Below are positions 1-6,862 of a stretch of 7,832 nt of DNA, piece by piece (position 1 is the stretch's first letter; each line of letters begins with the position of its first letter). The DNA lies in assembly GCA_963694535.1 (NCBI GenBank), contig CAVODE010000083.1, positions 1-7,832 on the forward strand. The letters are read 5' to 3'. Source of the stretch: UBA2979 sp963694535 (GTDB taxonomy: Bacteria; Chloroflexota; Dehalococcoidia; UBA2979). The notes beneath the pieces are model-generated. The model did not search any database. It worked only from the letters and a program-made list of their open reading frames with translations, and was not told the origin of the DNA. Made by a program: the position numbers and the translations under genes.

Positions 1-135
1 CCTAATCAGATTGTCGACCGAATTGGCCAACACCTTGAACTAGGCTGTAGCATGTTCCAAATTGAGTTTTTCGGTAAGGACGTGCGTGAGCCAGCTGAGC
101 TGTTTGCAAAATCGGTGATGCCTCAGTTTAACTAA
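1..135 (+). CDS. Luciferase-like (LLM class) flavin-dependent monooxygenase, C-terminal fragment
   Basis: Reading frame 1 is open from the window edge to a TAA at 133-135 and gives 44 residues. They include IVDRIGQHLELGC, then FQIEFFGKDVREPAELFAKSVMPQF, quoted here in two parts: FQIEFFGKDV and REPAELFAKSVMPQF. This is the usual ending of bacterial luciferase-like oxidoreductases: a helix that starts the last repeat of the TIM barrel, a strand, then a helix ending in a 'V-hydrophobic-P-x-hydrophobic' motif. Family members use reduced flavin and O2 to oxidise diverse organic substrates, or are F420-dependent dehydrogenases. The fragment lacks the cofactor site, so neither substrate nor cofactor can be assigned. 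It converges on apt with only 25 bp between the stops. The family call is moderately sure because so little of the protein is visible. Confidence 0.62.
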   Translation, partial: PNQIVDRIGQHLELGCSMFQIEFFGKDVREPAELFAKSVMPQFN

Positions 136-160
136 GCTTTTATGAATCTAGTCAGCAGTT

Positions 161-718
161 TTATTTATCGTATGCTGCCAGAGTTATCAGACTTTCAATC
201 TGTGCGTCTTGATTCAGCATGTCTCGACCGTTTAAGCCAGCCAACTCAACTAGGAAAGCTAATCCGACAACCTCTCCTCCCAGGTCCTTGACTAGCTCAG
301 CTGTCGCTCGCGCGGTTCCACCCGTCGCGAGTAAGTCGTCAATTATGAGGACTCGTTGGCCCTGAGCGATAGCACTAATTTGGATTTCAATCGCATCACT
401 TCCATATTCGAAGCCGTAATTTTTTCGCTTCACTGCTCCCGGTAATTTGCCAGATTTTCTTGCCATTACCATTGGCCTATTGACTGATTGAGCAAGCAAT
501 GAAGCAATCGGAAAACCTCGCGCTTCGATTCCTACTACGATATCGATTTCATCAATGTTGTATCGTTTCTCAAGAATTAAGATGGCTTCCCTGAGTAGGC
601 TTACGTCTCGGAAGAGAGGACTAACATCTCTGAACAGAATTCCCTCGGTTGGAAAATCAGGATAAGCGTCAATCGCCGAATGTAAACTTGCTAATAATTC
701 TTCACTGATATCATTCAT
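161..718 (-). CDS. apt: Adenine phosphoribosyltransferase
   Basis: This 185-residue cytosolic enzyme converts adenine and PRPP to AMP and pyrophosphate in purine salvage. The length is normal for bacterial Apt. All the family landmarks are present: DFPTEGILFRDVSPL near residues 21-35, GIEARGF at 63-69, the flexible-loop motif RKSGKLPG at 87-94, YGFEYGSD at 101-108, and the PRPP-binding loop VLIIDDLLATGGTA at 123-136 with its paired Asp residues. The ATG at 718 is preceded by an AAGGA Shine-Dalgarno sequence 8 nt upstream, which fixes the start. It is the last gene of the minus-strand run, 27 nt after the GMC oxidoreductase, so it is probably co-transcribed with it. A purine-salvage gene in a catabolic cluster looks like a passenger. 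The assignment is secure. Confidence 0.96.
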   Translation of the reverse strand: MNDISEELLASLHSAIDAYPDFPTEGILFRDVSPLFRDVSLLREAILILEKRYNIDEIDIVVGIEARGFPIASLLAQSVNRPMVMARKSGKLPGAVKRKNYGFEYGSDAIEIQISAIAQGQRVLIIDDLLATGGTARATAELVKDLGGEVVGLAFLVELAGLNGRDMLNQDAQIESLITLAAYDK

Positions 719-726
719 GGATTATT

Positions 727-731
727 TCCTT
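727..731 (-). promoter_or_regulatory. Shine-Dalgarno sequence of apt
   Basis: On the minus strand AAGGA lies 8 nt before the apt ATG, inside the short gap after the GMC gene stop (TGA at 746-748). It supports the start at 718 and independent ribosome entry within the polycistronic message. Confidence 0.75.
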
Positions 732-745
732 AAGATTTTGAAGAA

Positions 746-2299
746 TCACAGCCCATACGAGGCCGAATCAGTTCTAATCCATTCGCCAATACGTTCCCCG
801 ATCATAATACTTGTCAAATTTGTGTTAGCGCGCGGAATCTGGGGAATAATTGATGCGTCTGCAATTACCAAACCTTCGATAGCATGTGACCGACCATACT
901 GATCTACCACAGATTCTGGGTCGGTACTCAATCCCATCTTTGCGGTTCCACACGGGTGATAGCCGCTTTTCGCATATCTTCGCACTAAGCTTGTAAGTTC
1001 TTCGGTATCTAACTTATCTACCTCTTGGGAGTTGGAGCTAACTTTACTGATTAATTCACTAAGCGGTTTGGAACGAGTGAACTGTAAGCAATCCTCTAGA
1101 CTTTGGGTGAGCCTAGAGGCATCTCTGTCGTCCTCACAGAAGAGTGAATTGATCACTGGCTGTGCCAATGGGTCACTCGATTGGGTTAGGACGGAACCAG
1201 AGCCGTAGGTATGCTCTAGTACTCCCAGAAGTGCAAATGAACTGGGGATATCATCACGTTGCGTCCAGCTGGTTAGCTCAATTTGGAGATCGTTTCTATG
1301 CTTAGAGTCATTGGCGGTGTATCGCATGACTGTTTGAATTAACGGCATGTCGGGGAGAGCTAATGTCGGATCAACCAACTCACAGGTGAGGGCAATCATT
1401 GGATGATCTTGGAGATTATGGCCAACGCCGTCAACTTGAGCCACAAGGTCGAGTCCCATAGCCTCAATATCATCTGGTCTGCCGATTCCGCTCCGTCTCA
1501 ACACGCCTGGTGTTTGGATTGCTCCCGTAGATAGTACAAACAACTTTGCATGTATTTCCTTAACCTGGCCATCGGAAGTTTGAATTTCTACTGAAGTCAC
1601 TTTACGTTTTTTTATTATTAGTCGCCGTATATGAGTGTCAGACTGAATTGTGAGATTAGGCCTTCCTCTTGCTGCTCCAAGGTAAGCTAGTGCTGTTGAT
1701 ATCCGCAGTCTTCCAATTCGATTCATCGGCTGAGCACCAGCGCCAAACGAATCAGGATGATTGTGGTCGTCGCAATCAGGAATTCCTAGGTTTCGAGCGG
1801 TTTCCCACCAGGCTTGATGGCTGGCGGTCAGTTCGCTCCAGGGATGTCGTCGTATTGCGATCGGCCCGGCATCGCCATGGTATTTTTCTGAACCAAAATC
1901 CAGATCTCTTTCGAGACGAATAAAACTGGGCAAAACGTTTGACCAACTCCATTCCGAATTTCCAAGATCAGCCCAGTGATCGTAGTCTTCGGGGATACCC
2001 CTCAAAGCTATGGTCGTATTGACAGCTGACGAACCACCTGTAACACGACCTCGTGGGAATTGAATATTCTCACGCTCAGCTGTTGGTTGATAACTATGCT
2101 CCCAATCATGATCCACGAGCGAATTCTTGTATGGATTAACAAGATCATCAGGAAGATTGCTTGAATCGCCGTAATCTGGTCCAGATTCAATCAGACATAC
2201 TTGTTTATTTGGGTCTTCAGATGCCCGTGTAGCAACAACACTACCGGTTGATCCTGCACCTAGTACAACAACGTCATAGACAACATGCGTGATTTGCAC
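746..2299 (-). CDS. GMC-family FAD-dependent oxidoreductase (alcohol/choline dehydrogenase-like)
   Basis: This 517-residue flavoprotein probably oxidises an alcohol to an aldehyde or ketone. The N-terminal Rossmann motif for FAD is VLGAGSTGS (12-20), with the ribose-binding acid in LIESGP (36-41). The first GMC signature region is FPRGRVTGGSSAVN (81-94), and the second has the STGAIQTPGVLRRSGIG type (257-273). The C-terminal half carries SGYHPCGTAKMG (445-456) and IADASIIPQIPRANTNLT (479-496). His448 and Asn492 are 44 residues apart, as are the catalytic His466/Asn510 of choline oxidase, so this looks like a His-Asn type active site. There is no signal peptide, so it is probably cytosolic. 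The start is GTG, with no nearby in-frame ATG and an in-frame stop 15 nt upstream. No Shine-Dalgarno is evident, so translation probably depends on the upstream hotdog gene. Substrate is unknown; the mycofactocin-linked MftG subgroup is possible but unproven. Confidence 0.92.
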   Translation of the reverse strand: MQITHVVYDVVVLGAGSTGSVVATRASEDPNKQVCLIESGPDYGDSSNLPDDLVNPYKNSLVDHDWEHSYQPTAERENIQFPRGRVTGGSSAVNTTIALRGIPEDYDHWADLGNSEWSWSNVLPSFIRLERDLDFGSEKYHGDAGPIAIRRHPWSELTASHQAWWETARNLGIPDCDDHNHPDSFGAGAQPMNRIGRLRISTALAYLGAARGRPNLTIQSDTHIRRLIIKKRKVTSVEIQTSDGQVKEIHAKLFVLSTGAIQTPGVLRRSGIGRPDDIEAMGLDLVAQVDGVGHNLQDHPMIALTCELVDPTLALPDMPLIQTVMRYTANDSKHRNDLQIELTSWTQRDDIPSSFALLGVLEHTYGSGSVLTQSSDPLAQPVINSLFCEDDRDASRLTQSLEDCLQFTRSKPLSELISKVSSNSQEVDKLDTEELTSLVRRYAKSGYHPCGTAKMGLSTDPESVVDQYGRSHAIEGLVIADASIIPQIPRANTNLTSIMIGERIGEWIRTDSASYGL

Positions 2300-2314
2300 C
2301 GGTAAATGTTGTCG

Positions 2315-3214
2315 TTAGATTACTGCTGAAGCTTGGCCGACAATGGTGACGGTTCCATCATCCTTTTCAGTCCAGATGGTCGTTTGTGCTCTTTCCTTGC
2401 CACCTTCGCGAGTTAATTCACGTAGAGCACCCTTGGCAGAGATGTTTTCTCCCACCCAAAGGACATTAACAAACTTGATATCTAATCGGCCACCAACGAA
2501 TAAACCAGTACCAAATCGCTTTGTAAGTAACTCACAGATGTATGCCAGAGAGAGTGTGCCCTGTACCACGATGTCAGGGAATCCAAGATCGCTGGCAGCC
2601 TCTAAGTCGTTATGATAATTCGGCTTCAAGCCAGAATATTGGTCAGCCACGACCTTATCTACAAATTTAGATACAGGACCGAAGATTTCCAATGACTCGC
2701 CATCGCTCGGGTGGCTCTGTCGTGTTCTCCCAGCATCCTGTTCGCGAGATTTATCAACTGCAACGGTGCTAGTTTCTTGTAAAGACTCTCCGTCAATCAG
2801 AAATGATTGATGATGTCGTTGTTTGAGGATTATTGCTCCATCCGATTCTCGGACGATTGTTAATTCTGGCACTAAATAGACACGACCTCGTTTTTCATAT
2901 CGATCAACAATTACACGATGTCCAATCAATGTGTCACCGGCGAGCGCGGGTTGATACCACTCAAACTCATGCCGAGCATGGAGATTCCCGTAAATGTTTT
3001 CTGGGTACCACGTAGTATTTGGGTTTCCGGGCCAATTGTACGTCAGCATAGCTGGGACCACAGGCTTGCCAAAGGGTGACTCACCGGTATACCAAGGATG
3101 ATTATCCCCAGTTCGTTGCACATAATCATTGATGACATCTTGGGAAATTGTTTGTCGGGTAGTTTCCAGCTGCATCCCAACGAATGCGCCTTTTGTTTCT
3201 GTTGGACTAGTCAT
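2315..3214 (-). CDS. MaoC/FAS1-like double-hotdog (R)-hydratase/dehydratase-family protein
   Basis: A 299-residue two-domain protein related to MaoC-type enoyl-CoA hydratases, which add or remove water at the 2,3-double bond of acyl-CoA thioesters. The N-terminal hotdog (about 10-140) contains YVQRTGDNHPWY (31-42), which resembles the hydratase signature G-D-x-N-P-x-H. It is followed by a FAS1-like dehydratase segment with YQPALAGDTLIGHRVIV (87-103). A low-complexity polar linker (about 143-175) leads to the C-terminal hotdog with KPNYHNDLEAASDLGFP (197-213) and VVQGTLSLAYI (216-226). By eye the first domain keeps the Asp (D37) but has Tyr42 where His is expected. The second keeps His201 but has Leu196 where Asp is expected. 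Activity is therefore plausible but non-canonical. The ATG has a GGAG Shine-Dalgarno 7 nt upstream. The GMC gene follows after 15 nt, so the two products probably act in one pathway. Confidence 0.85.
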   Translation of the reverse strand: MTSPTETKGAFVGMQLETTRQTISQDVINDYVQRTGDNHPWYTGESPFGKPVVPAMLTYNWPGNPNTTWYPENIYGNLHARHEFEWYQPALAGDTLIGHRVIVDRYEKRGRVYLVPELTIVRESDGAIILKQRHHQSFLIDGESLQETSTVAVDKSREQDAGRTRQSHPSDGESLEIFGPVSKFVDKVVADQYSGLKPNYHNDLEAASDLGFPDIVVQGTLSLAYICELLTKRFGTGLFVGGRLDIKFVNVLWVGENISAKGALRELTREGGKERAQTTIWTEKDDGTVTIVGQASAVI

Positions 3215-3221
3215 TGTAGTT

Positions 3222-3225
3222 CTCC
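3222..3225 (-). promoter_or_regulatory. Shine-Dalgarno sequence of the double-hotdog gene
   Basis: On the minus strand GGAG (within GGATGGAG) lies 7 nt before the ATG at 3214, supporting that start. The 77 nt gap before it, after the peptidase stop, contains no convincing terminator hairpin. A weak TACACT hexamer (3259-3254) could be a -10 element, but I found no good -35 partner for it. Confidence 0.7.
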
Positions 3226-3291
3226 ATCCACTTTTGGAAGTTGATTTTGAGACAGTGTAAAGCGTATTTACTCATCTGTGCTAGAGCCGAG

Positions 3292-5298
3292 TCAACTCGC
3301 AGTAACGTTCAGACCAATTTCTTCTATAAATGCTTGATTATTGGGTTCTCGTCCAAGAAATTCTGCGATTTGTATTTCGGCATCTTTGGATCCTCCTGGT
3401 TCAAGGATAAACCTTCGATAATCCTTTCCAACTTCGAGAGGATTCTCATTTTCGAATCTGGTGAACATATCGTCGCCAAAAACCTGCGACCAGAGATATC
3501 CGTAGTATCCCGCATCATATCCGAATAAATGACCGAATCCAGCTTGAAAATGCGTGTCTTGCGGAAATGTGAACGACGTAATTTCGTGCAAATCACTAGC
3601 TAGTTTATCGGAGTTTTCGATTAAATCAGGACCATGGTAGGCAAGGTCCAGTGAAGCGAAGTAAATTTGCCTTAAATAGTGAATTCCACTTCCAATATTC
3701 TTTGCCTTCACCATTTGGTCAAGCAAAGCCTGCGGTAATGGTTTTTTCGTGTCTTTATGTCGGGTAAATCCAGTAAGGACGTCACTATCCCAGGCCCAGT
3801 GCTCAAGCATTTGACTTGGCGCCTCAACAAAGTCGCGTTCCACAGCAGTGCCTGAGAATCGACTGAATGGAGCCTTTGTCAGAGTTTGGTGCAGAATATG
3901 GCCAAACTCATGAAATAAGGTCTCAACTTCGCTGTGTCGTAATAGACTTGGGGTCTCCGCTGTTGGTTTTGTAAAATTGGCCACGATCGCTGAAATTGCT
4001 GGCTGTCGGGTTCCATCCGACTGTTGTCTACTAGGCCGGAGCGTGAATGCAGCCGCATGTCCAAATTTACCTGGCCTTGGGTGTAGGTCCATATAAAAAT
4101 GGGCGAGGTGCTCATTTGTGGTTGAATCTGTAACCCCATACAGATGCACATCTGGATGCCACGCCTTTGGATCATTTATTTGTTGAAAAACTACGCCTGT
4201 TACTTTTTGATAAATCTCGAACATTCCTGTCAAGACTGCGTCGAGCGGGAAATATTCTGCCACCTTGAATTGATCCACATTGAATTTTTCTCGCCGGACT
4301 CGTTGCTGATAGTATCGCCAATCCCATATTTCTAATTTCGCATTTAAGTCGTTTAAATGAGTCTGTTTTTCTTGAAGTAAGATTTGAATATCCTGTTCTG
4401 CCTTTACCTGTACGCTGCTGCGTAAATCGGTAAGAAAAGCTTTGGCACGTTCAGGTGTTTTTGCCATTTTGAGTTCAATGGAATATTCAGCCCAAGAATT
4501 AAATCCTAGTAGGCGGGCGATTTCCAAACGGATTTCTAGAGCTTCCTCGAGCAAAGGAATATTAGATCCCGCCGCTTTGTTGTGGTTCTTTAAAAATAAT
4601 TCTTTACGCCATAATTCTGATGTGGCAGCCTCCATGAATGGAAACATTTCAGGATAATCTAGTGAGATCTGATAGAGGTCAGCTTGTTCCGAAGGGTGCT
4701 TGGTGAGACTATCAATATAATTGTCTGGTAAGCCGTCCAGCTCCTCTCGCGGCACAAGAATATAATCTTCGTGCTCATCGATATTTCTTCTAAATTCAAT
4801 TCCAAGCGTTACGAGTCGTTGGCGAAGCTTTTTAATTTTATTTTGCTGTCTTTTGGGCTGATCAAGTCCATTTCTTCGATAATCTCGTTGTATAAAGCTG
4901 ACCAGTCTTTTCTCGATGGGGGTACGATTCGTGAATTCTGCAGTTTTTGTGTAGGCTATGACAGATTTATAAATATCCTGCCGGAATCCTAGAAGAGTTT
5001 GAAATGAAGACAGTTTTTCATCCGCCTGTTGAGCAACTTGTCTCATTTCTTCGTCATCTGACACATAGGCCAAGAAACAAAATGCTCCATCTGTTTCCAC
5101 CAGAAGATTTGTTACGTCATCTAGTGGACGAATTGTGTTTTCAAATGTGCGATCGTTATCTGGTATCGCCACGACCTCTAGATAAATACTAGTCGTAACA
5201 CGAACTGCCTCATCAATTGCAGCTTGCACGTCCTCATATTTGACGCGGTTATAGTTGAATGGTGGTATGAGCGTATCTGAGCCAAATATTAGATTCAT
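3292..5298 (-). CDS. M3-family zinc oligopeptidase (thimet oligopeptidase/Dcp/OpdA-like)
   Basis: A 668-residue metallopeptidase that should cut short peptides in the cytoplasm, where it would finish protein turnover or use imported peptides. The zinc site is HEFGH at 463-467, and Glu492 (in DFVEAPSQ) is the third ligand. The 25-residue distance from His467 to Glu492 equals that between His477 and Glu502 of mammalian thimet oligopeptidase. The substrate-binding loop GHLFGYDAGYYGYLW (589-603) contains His590 and tyrosines 594, 598 and 601, matching His600, Tyr605, Tyr609 and Tyr612 of thimet oligopeptidase with one residue fewer in the glycine loop. Length is typical for the family and there is no signal peptide or membrane segment. 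The start ATG has no Shine-Dalgarno, but a perfect TATAAT ends 6 nt before it, suggesting leaderless expression. The P450 gene ends 51 nt upstream. The family is certain; the exact subgroup is not. Confidence 0.95.
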   Translation of the reverse strand: MNLIFGSDTLIPPFNYNRVKYEDVQAAIDEAVRVTTSIYLEVVAIPDNDRTFENTIRPLDDVTNLLVETDGAFCFLAYVSDDEEMRQVAQQADEKLSSFQTLLGFRQDIYKSVIAYTKTAEFTNRTPIEKRLVSFIQRDYRRNGLDQPKRQQNKIKKLRQRLVTLGIEFRRNIDEHEDYILVPREELDGLPDNYIDSLTKHPSEQADLYQISLDYPEMFPFMEAATSELWRKELFLKNHNKAAGSNIPLLEEALEIRLEIARLLGFNSWAEYSIELKMAKTPERAKAFLTDLRSSVQVKAEQDIQILLQEKQTHLNDLNAKLEIWDWRYYQQRVRREKFNVDQFKVAEYFPLDAVLTGMFEIYQKVTGVVFQQINDPKAWHPDVHLYGVTDSTTNEHLAHFYMDLHPRPGKFGHAAAFTLRPSRQQSDGTRQPAISAIVANFTKPTAETPSLLRHSEVETLFHEFGHILHQTLTKAPFSRFSGTAVERDFVEAPSQMLEHWAWDSDVLTGFTRHKDTKKPLPQALLDQMVKAKNIGSGIHYLRQIYFASLDLAYHGPDLIENSDKLASDLHEITSFTFPQDTHFQAGFGHLFGYDAGYYGYLWSQVFGDDMFTRFENENPLEVGKDYRRFILEPGGSKDAEIQIAEFLGREPNNQAFIEEIGLNVTAS

Positions 5299-5304
5299 AT
5301 ACTT

Positions 5305-5332
5305 ATTATAAATCTCAAGGAAGGTTTATGAA
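5305..5332 (-). promoter_or_regulatory. Putative leaderless promoter of the M3 peptidase gene
   Basis: On the minus strand a TTCATA hexamer (5332-5327; 4 of 6 matches to TTGACA) is followed by 16 nt and a perfect TATAAT (5310-5305). Six nucleotides separate the -10 from the ATG at 5298, so transcription would start at or next to the A of the start codon. No Shine-Dalgarno is present at the right distance, which agrees with a leaderless mRNA. The promoter lies in the gap after the P450 gene and would let the peptidase be expressed separately from it. Confidence 0.55.
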
Positions 5333-5349
5333 ACGGCTAATATTAATTT

Positions 5350-6744
5350 CTAATCATTCACCTGGACATTTAATGTTTTTAATCCCCTGAGCACTATGTG
5401 ATCCTTATATTCCGGTGCCTCAGCTAATCGGATGTCACTCCATCTATCGAGTACTTTTTGAAAGCCTATTTGACCTTCGAGCCGAGCTAGAGGTGCCCCT
5501 AGGCAATAATGTACCCCTCGTCCAAACGATAAGTGATTCTTGTCACCATGCTCAAGGGCTAGGGCGTCAGAATGTTCTCTTAAATTTTCATCGAAGTTGC
5601 CCGAACCCTGCAGTAAAATTAAAGAATCACCAGCTTTGATTGGAACACCACCAACGTCAACATCTTCCAACGCTGTTCTTGCATTTACGGCGACAGGCGA
5701 GTCAAAACGGAGGAGCTCCTCAACAGCCACATCGACCTGGTCAGGATTCTTCCGCAACCAAGCGAGCTGCTCGGGGTTATTCAATAGTGCGTACATACCA
5801 TTTCCGAGCAAATTCGAGGTAGTTTCGTGGCCTGCTATTAAGATTAACTGGAGGGCAGCTATTACTTCCCCGTGATTTAATTTGTCTCCCTCCTCTTCTG
5901 CCTGAATCAGCACTGTAATGAGATCGTCTTTCGGTTCGATTCTCCGAGACTCGATAATTCGATCAAAGTACTCAGCTAATTCGATAGTAGCTTGATCAGC
6001 TTCTTCCGCTTGGTTAGCTGTAATGGTTGGCTCAAGTGTTCGAGCAACTTTTACTGACCATGATTTAAATAAATCTCTGTCCGCGTGAGGGACTCCTACC
6101 ATTTCTGCGATGACGATTAGGGGGAGTAAATTTGCGTATTCAGTTAGAAAATCAAAAGTCTTTTTTTGACTGATATTTTCGATTAATTCGTCGGCGACCG
6201 TTTCGACAGTTGTTTCCCAAAGTGCAATTGCTTTGGGAGTGAAGGCGTGTGAAACCAATGTTCGTAATCTCGTGTGATCTGGAGGATCTGACTGAAGCAT
6301 GCTCGGAGAATTCACATCGAACTCATCGTTGATCGTGATTGCGGGCGGTTGTTTACTTTGATCTAATAGTATTTGAGGAACATTAGAGAATCGTTTGAAA
6401 TCTCTCAGGATAGAATCGACGTCAGAATGCCGACTTACGACCCAGCCTTGAACAACGTCAGACCAATGGATAGGATCTTTGTACCGCAAACTCCTCCATA
6501 TTGTCTGAGGATCCTGATGTGAAATTTCAGATAGCGGATTGTAAACTACTCCGGTTCGTCTCATTTCTTTCGAAGAGCGTATGCTGATGACGATATTGAC
6601 GATAGATTTTTTGAGGAATTTTTGAATCATATTTCCGGACAGTGGATCCAGTCCACGGCGCTGAATTCTGGTCGCACGGCGTGATTTTTTATAGGTGGGC
6701 TTTGAATCAGTATTTGATAACGGATTTTCAGTTGTGTTTGTCAT
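5350..6744 (-). CDS. Cytochrome P450, soluble bacterial type, with N-terminal extension
   Basis: A 464-residue haem-thiolate monooxygenase expected to hydroxylate an unknown hydrophobic substrate using electrons from a ferredoxin. No ferredoxin or reductase gene is in the window. Landmarks in order: C-helix region SDPPDHTRLRTLVSHAFTP (152-170), I-helix oxygen-activation motif LIAGHETTSN (302-311), the K-helix E-x-x-R pair Glu343/Arg346, and the haem loop FGRGVHYCLG (407-416) with Cys414 as the iron ligand. Between K-helix and haem loop the usual 'N-R-D' reads N-F-D (383-385), which is unusual. About 60 extra residues precede the region where bacterial P450s usually begin. They are rich in Lys/Arg at 19-30 and include a short hydrophobic stretch (47-55) too weak to be a clear membrane anchor. 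Met39 and Met61 are alternative starts, but the promoter just upstream favours the ATG at 6744. The gene diverges from a crotonase gene. Confidence 0.95.
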   Translation of the reverse strand: MTNTTENPLSNTDSKPTYKKSRRATRIQRRGLDPLSGNMIQKFLKKSIVNIVISIRSSKEMRRTGVVYNPLSEISHQDPQTIWRSLRYKDPIHWSDVVQGWVVSRHSDVDSILRDFKRFSNVPQILLDQSKQPPAITINDEFDVNSPSMLQSDPPDHTRLRTLVSHAFTPKAIALWETTVETVADELIENISQKKTFDFLTEYANLLPLIVIAEMVGVPHADRDLFKSWSVKVARTLEPTITANQAEEADQATIELAEYFDRIIESRRIEPKDDLITVLIQAEEEGDKLNHGEVIAALQLILIAGHETTSNLLGNGMYALLNNPEQLAWLRKNPDQVDVAVEELLRFDSPVAVNARTALEDVDVGGVPIKAGDSLILLQGSGNFDENLREHSDALALEHGDKNHLSFGRGVHYCLGAPLARLEGQIGFQKVLDRWSDIRLAEAPEYKDHIVLRGLKTLNVQVND

Positions 6745-6750
6745 GGAAGT

Positions 6751-6778
6751 ACTATCTTTCTGACTCGAAACTTGTCCA
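6751..6778 (-). promoter_or_regulatory. Putative leaderless promoter of the P450 gene
   Basis: On the minus strand TGGACA (6778-6773; 5 of 6 matches to TTGACA) is followed by 16 nt and GATAGT (6756-6751; 4 of 6 matches to TATAAT, with the key second A and last T kept). Six nucleotides separate it from the ATG at 6744. Spacer length and start-codon distance are identical to those proposed for the peptidase gene. No Shine-Dalgarno is visible, so a leaderless transcript is the simplest reading. The rest of the 118 bp divergent gap (6745-6862) must also hold the crotonase promoter, for which I found no convincing -35/-10 pair. Confidence 0.5.
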
Positions 6779-6851
6779 ATTTCACGATAAATTAAGCATA
6801 CACTTACTGAGATAAACTGCGGTTAAAGTGTTAGGTTTAAGTATAGATTGT

Positions 6852-6856
6852 GAGGG
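6852..6856 (+). promoter_or_regulatory. Shine-Dalgarno sequence deciding the TTG start of the crotonase gene
   Basis: GAGGG lies 6 nt before the TTG at 6863. An in-frame TGA at 6851-6853 closes the frame just upstream, and no in-frame ATG follows until residue 101. The TTG is therefore the only reasonable initiation codon. Confidence 0.75.
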
Positions 6857-6862
6857 ACTAAA

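Noticed and set aside
717..902. Short plus-strand frame starting at the apt start codon
   Set aside because: It is antisense to the conserved C-terminus of the GMC oxidoreductase and encodes no recognisable motif.
1669..1923. Plus-strand open frame inside the GMC gene
   Set aside because: It lies wholly antisense to a strongly supported gene, shows no recognisable domain and has low-complexity shadow composition.
3215..3291. Terminator between the M3 peptidase and the hotdog gene
   Set aside because: The only self-complementary segment (CCACTTTTGG) has a 3 bp stem and no following U-tract.
3241..3528. Plus-strand open frame beginning in the gap between the hotdog and peptidase genes
   Set aside because: Most of it is antisense to the conserved C-terminal part of the M3 peptidase, and it has no convincing ribosome binding site or homology signal.
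5540..5875. Plus-strand open frame of 111 codons antisense to the P450
   Set aside because: It overlaps the conserved I-helix to K-helix region of the P450, and its Ser/Thr/Pro-rich composition is typical of a reverse-strand shadow.
6801..6830. CACTT/AAGTG inverted repeat in the P450-crotonase divergent region as a possible operator
   Set aside because: The arms are only 5 bp with a 20 nt separation, which is expected by chance in AT-rich intergenic DNA.
6842..6849. TATAGATT as a -10 element for the crotonase gene
   Set aside because: No acceptable -35 hexamer exists 16-18 nt upstream, and it would put the transcript start on top of the Shine-Dalgarno sequence.
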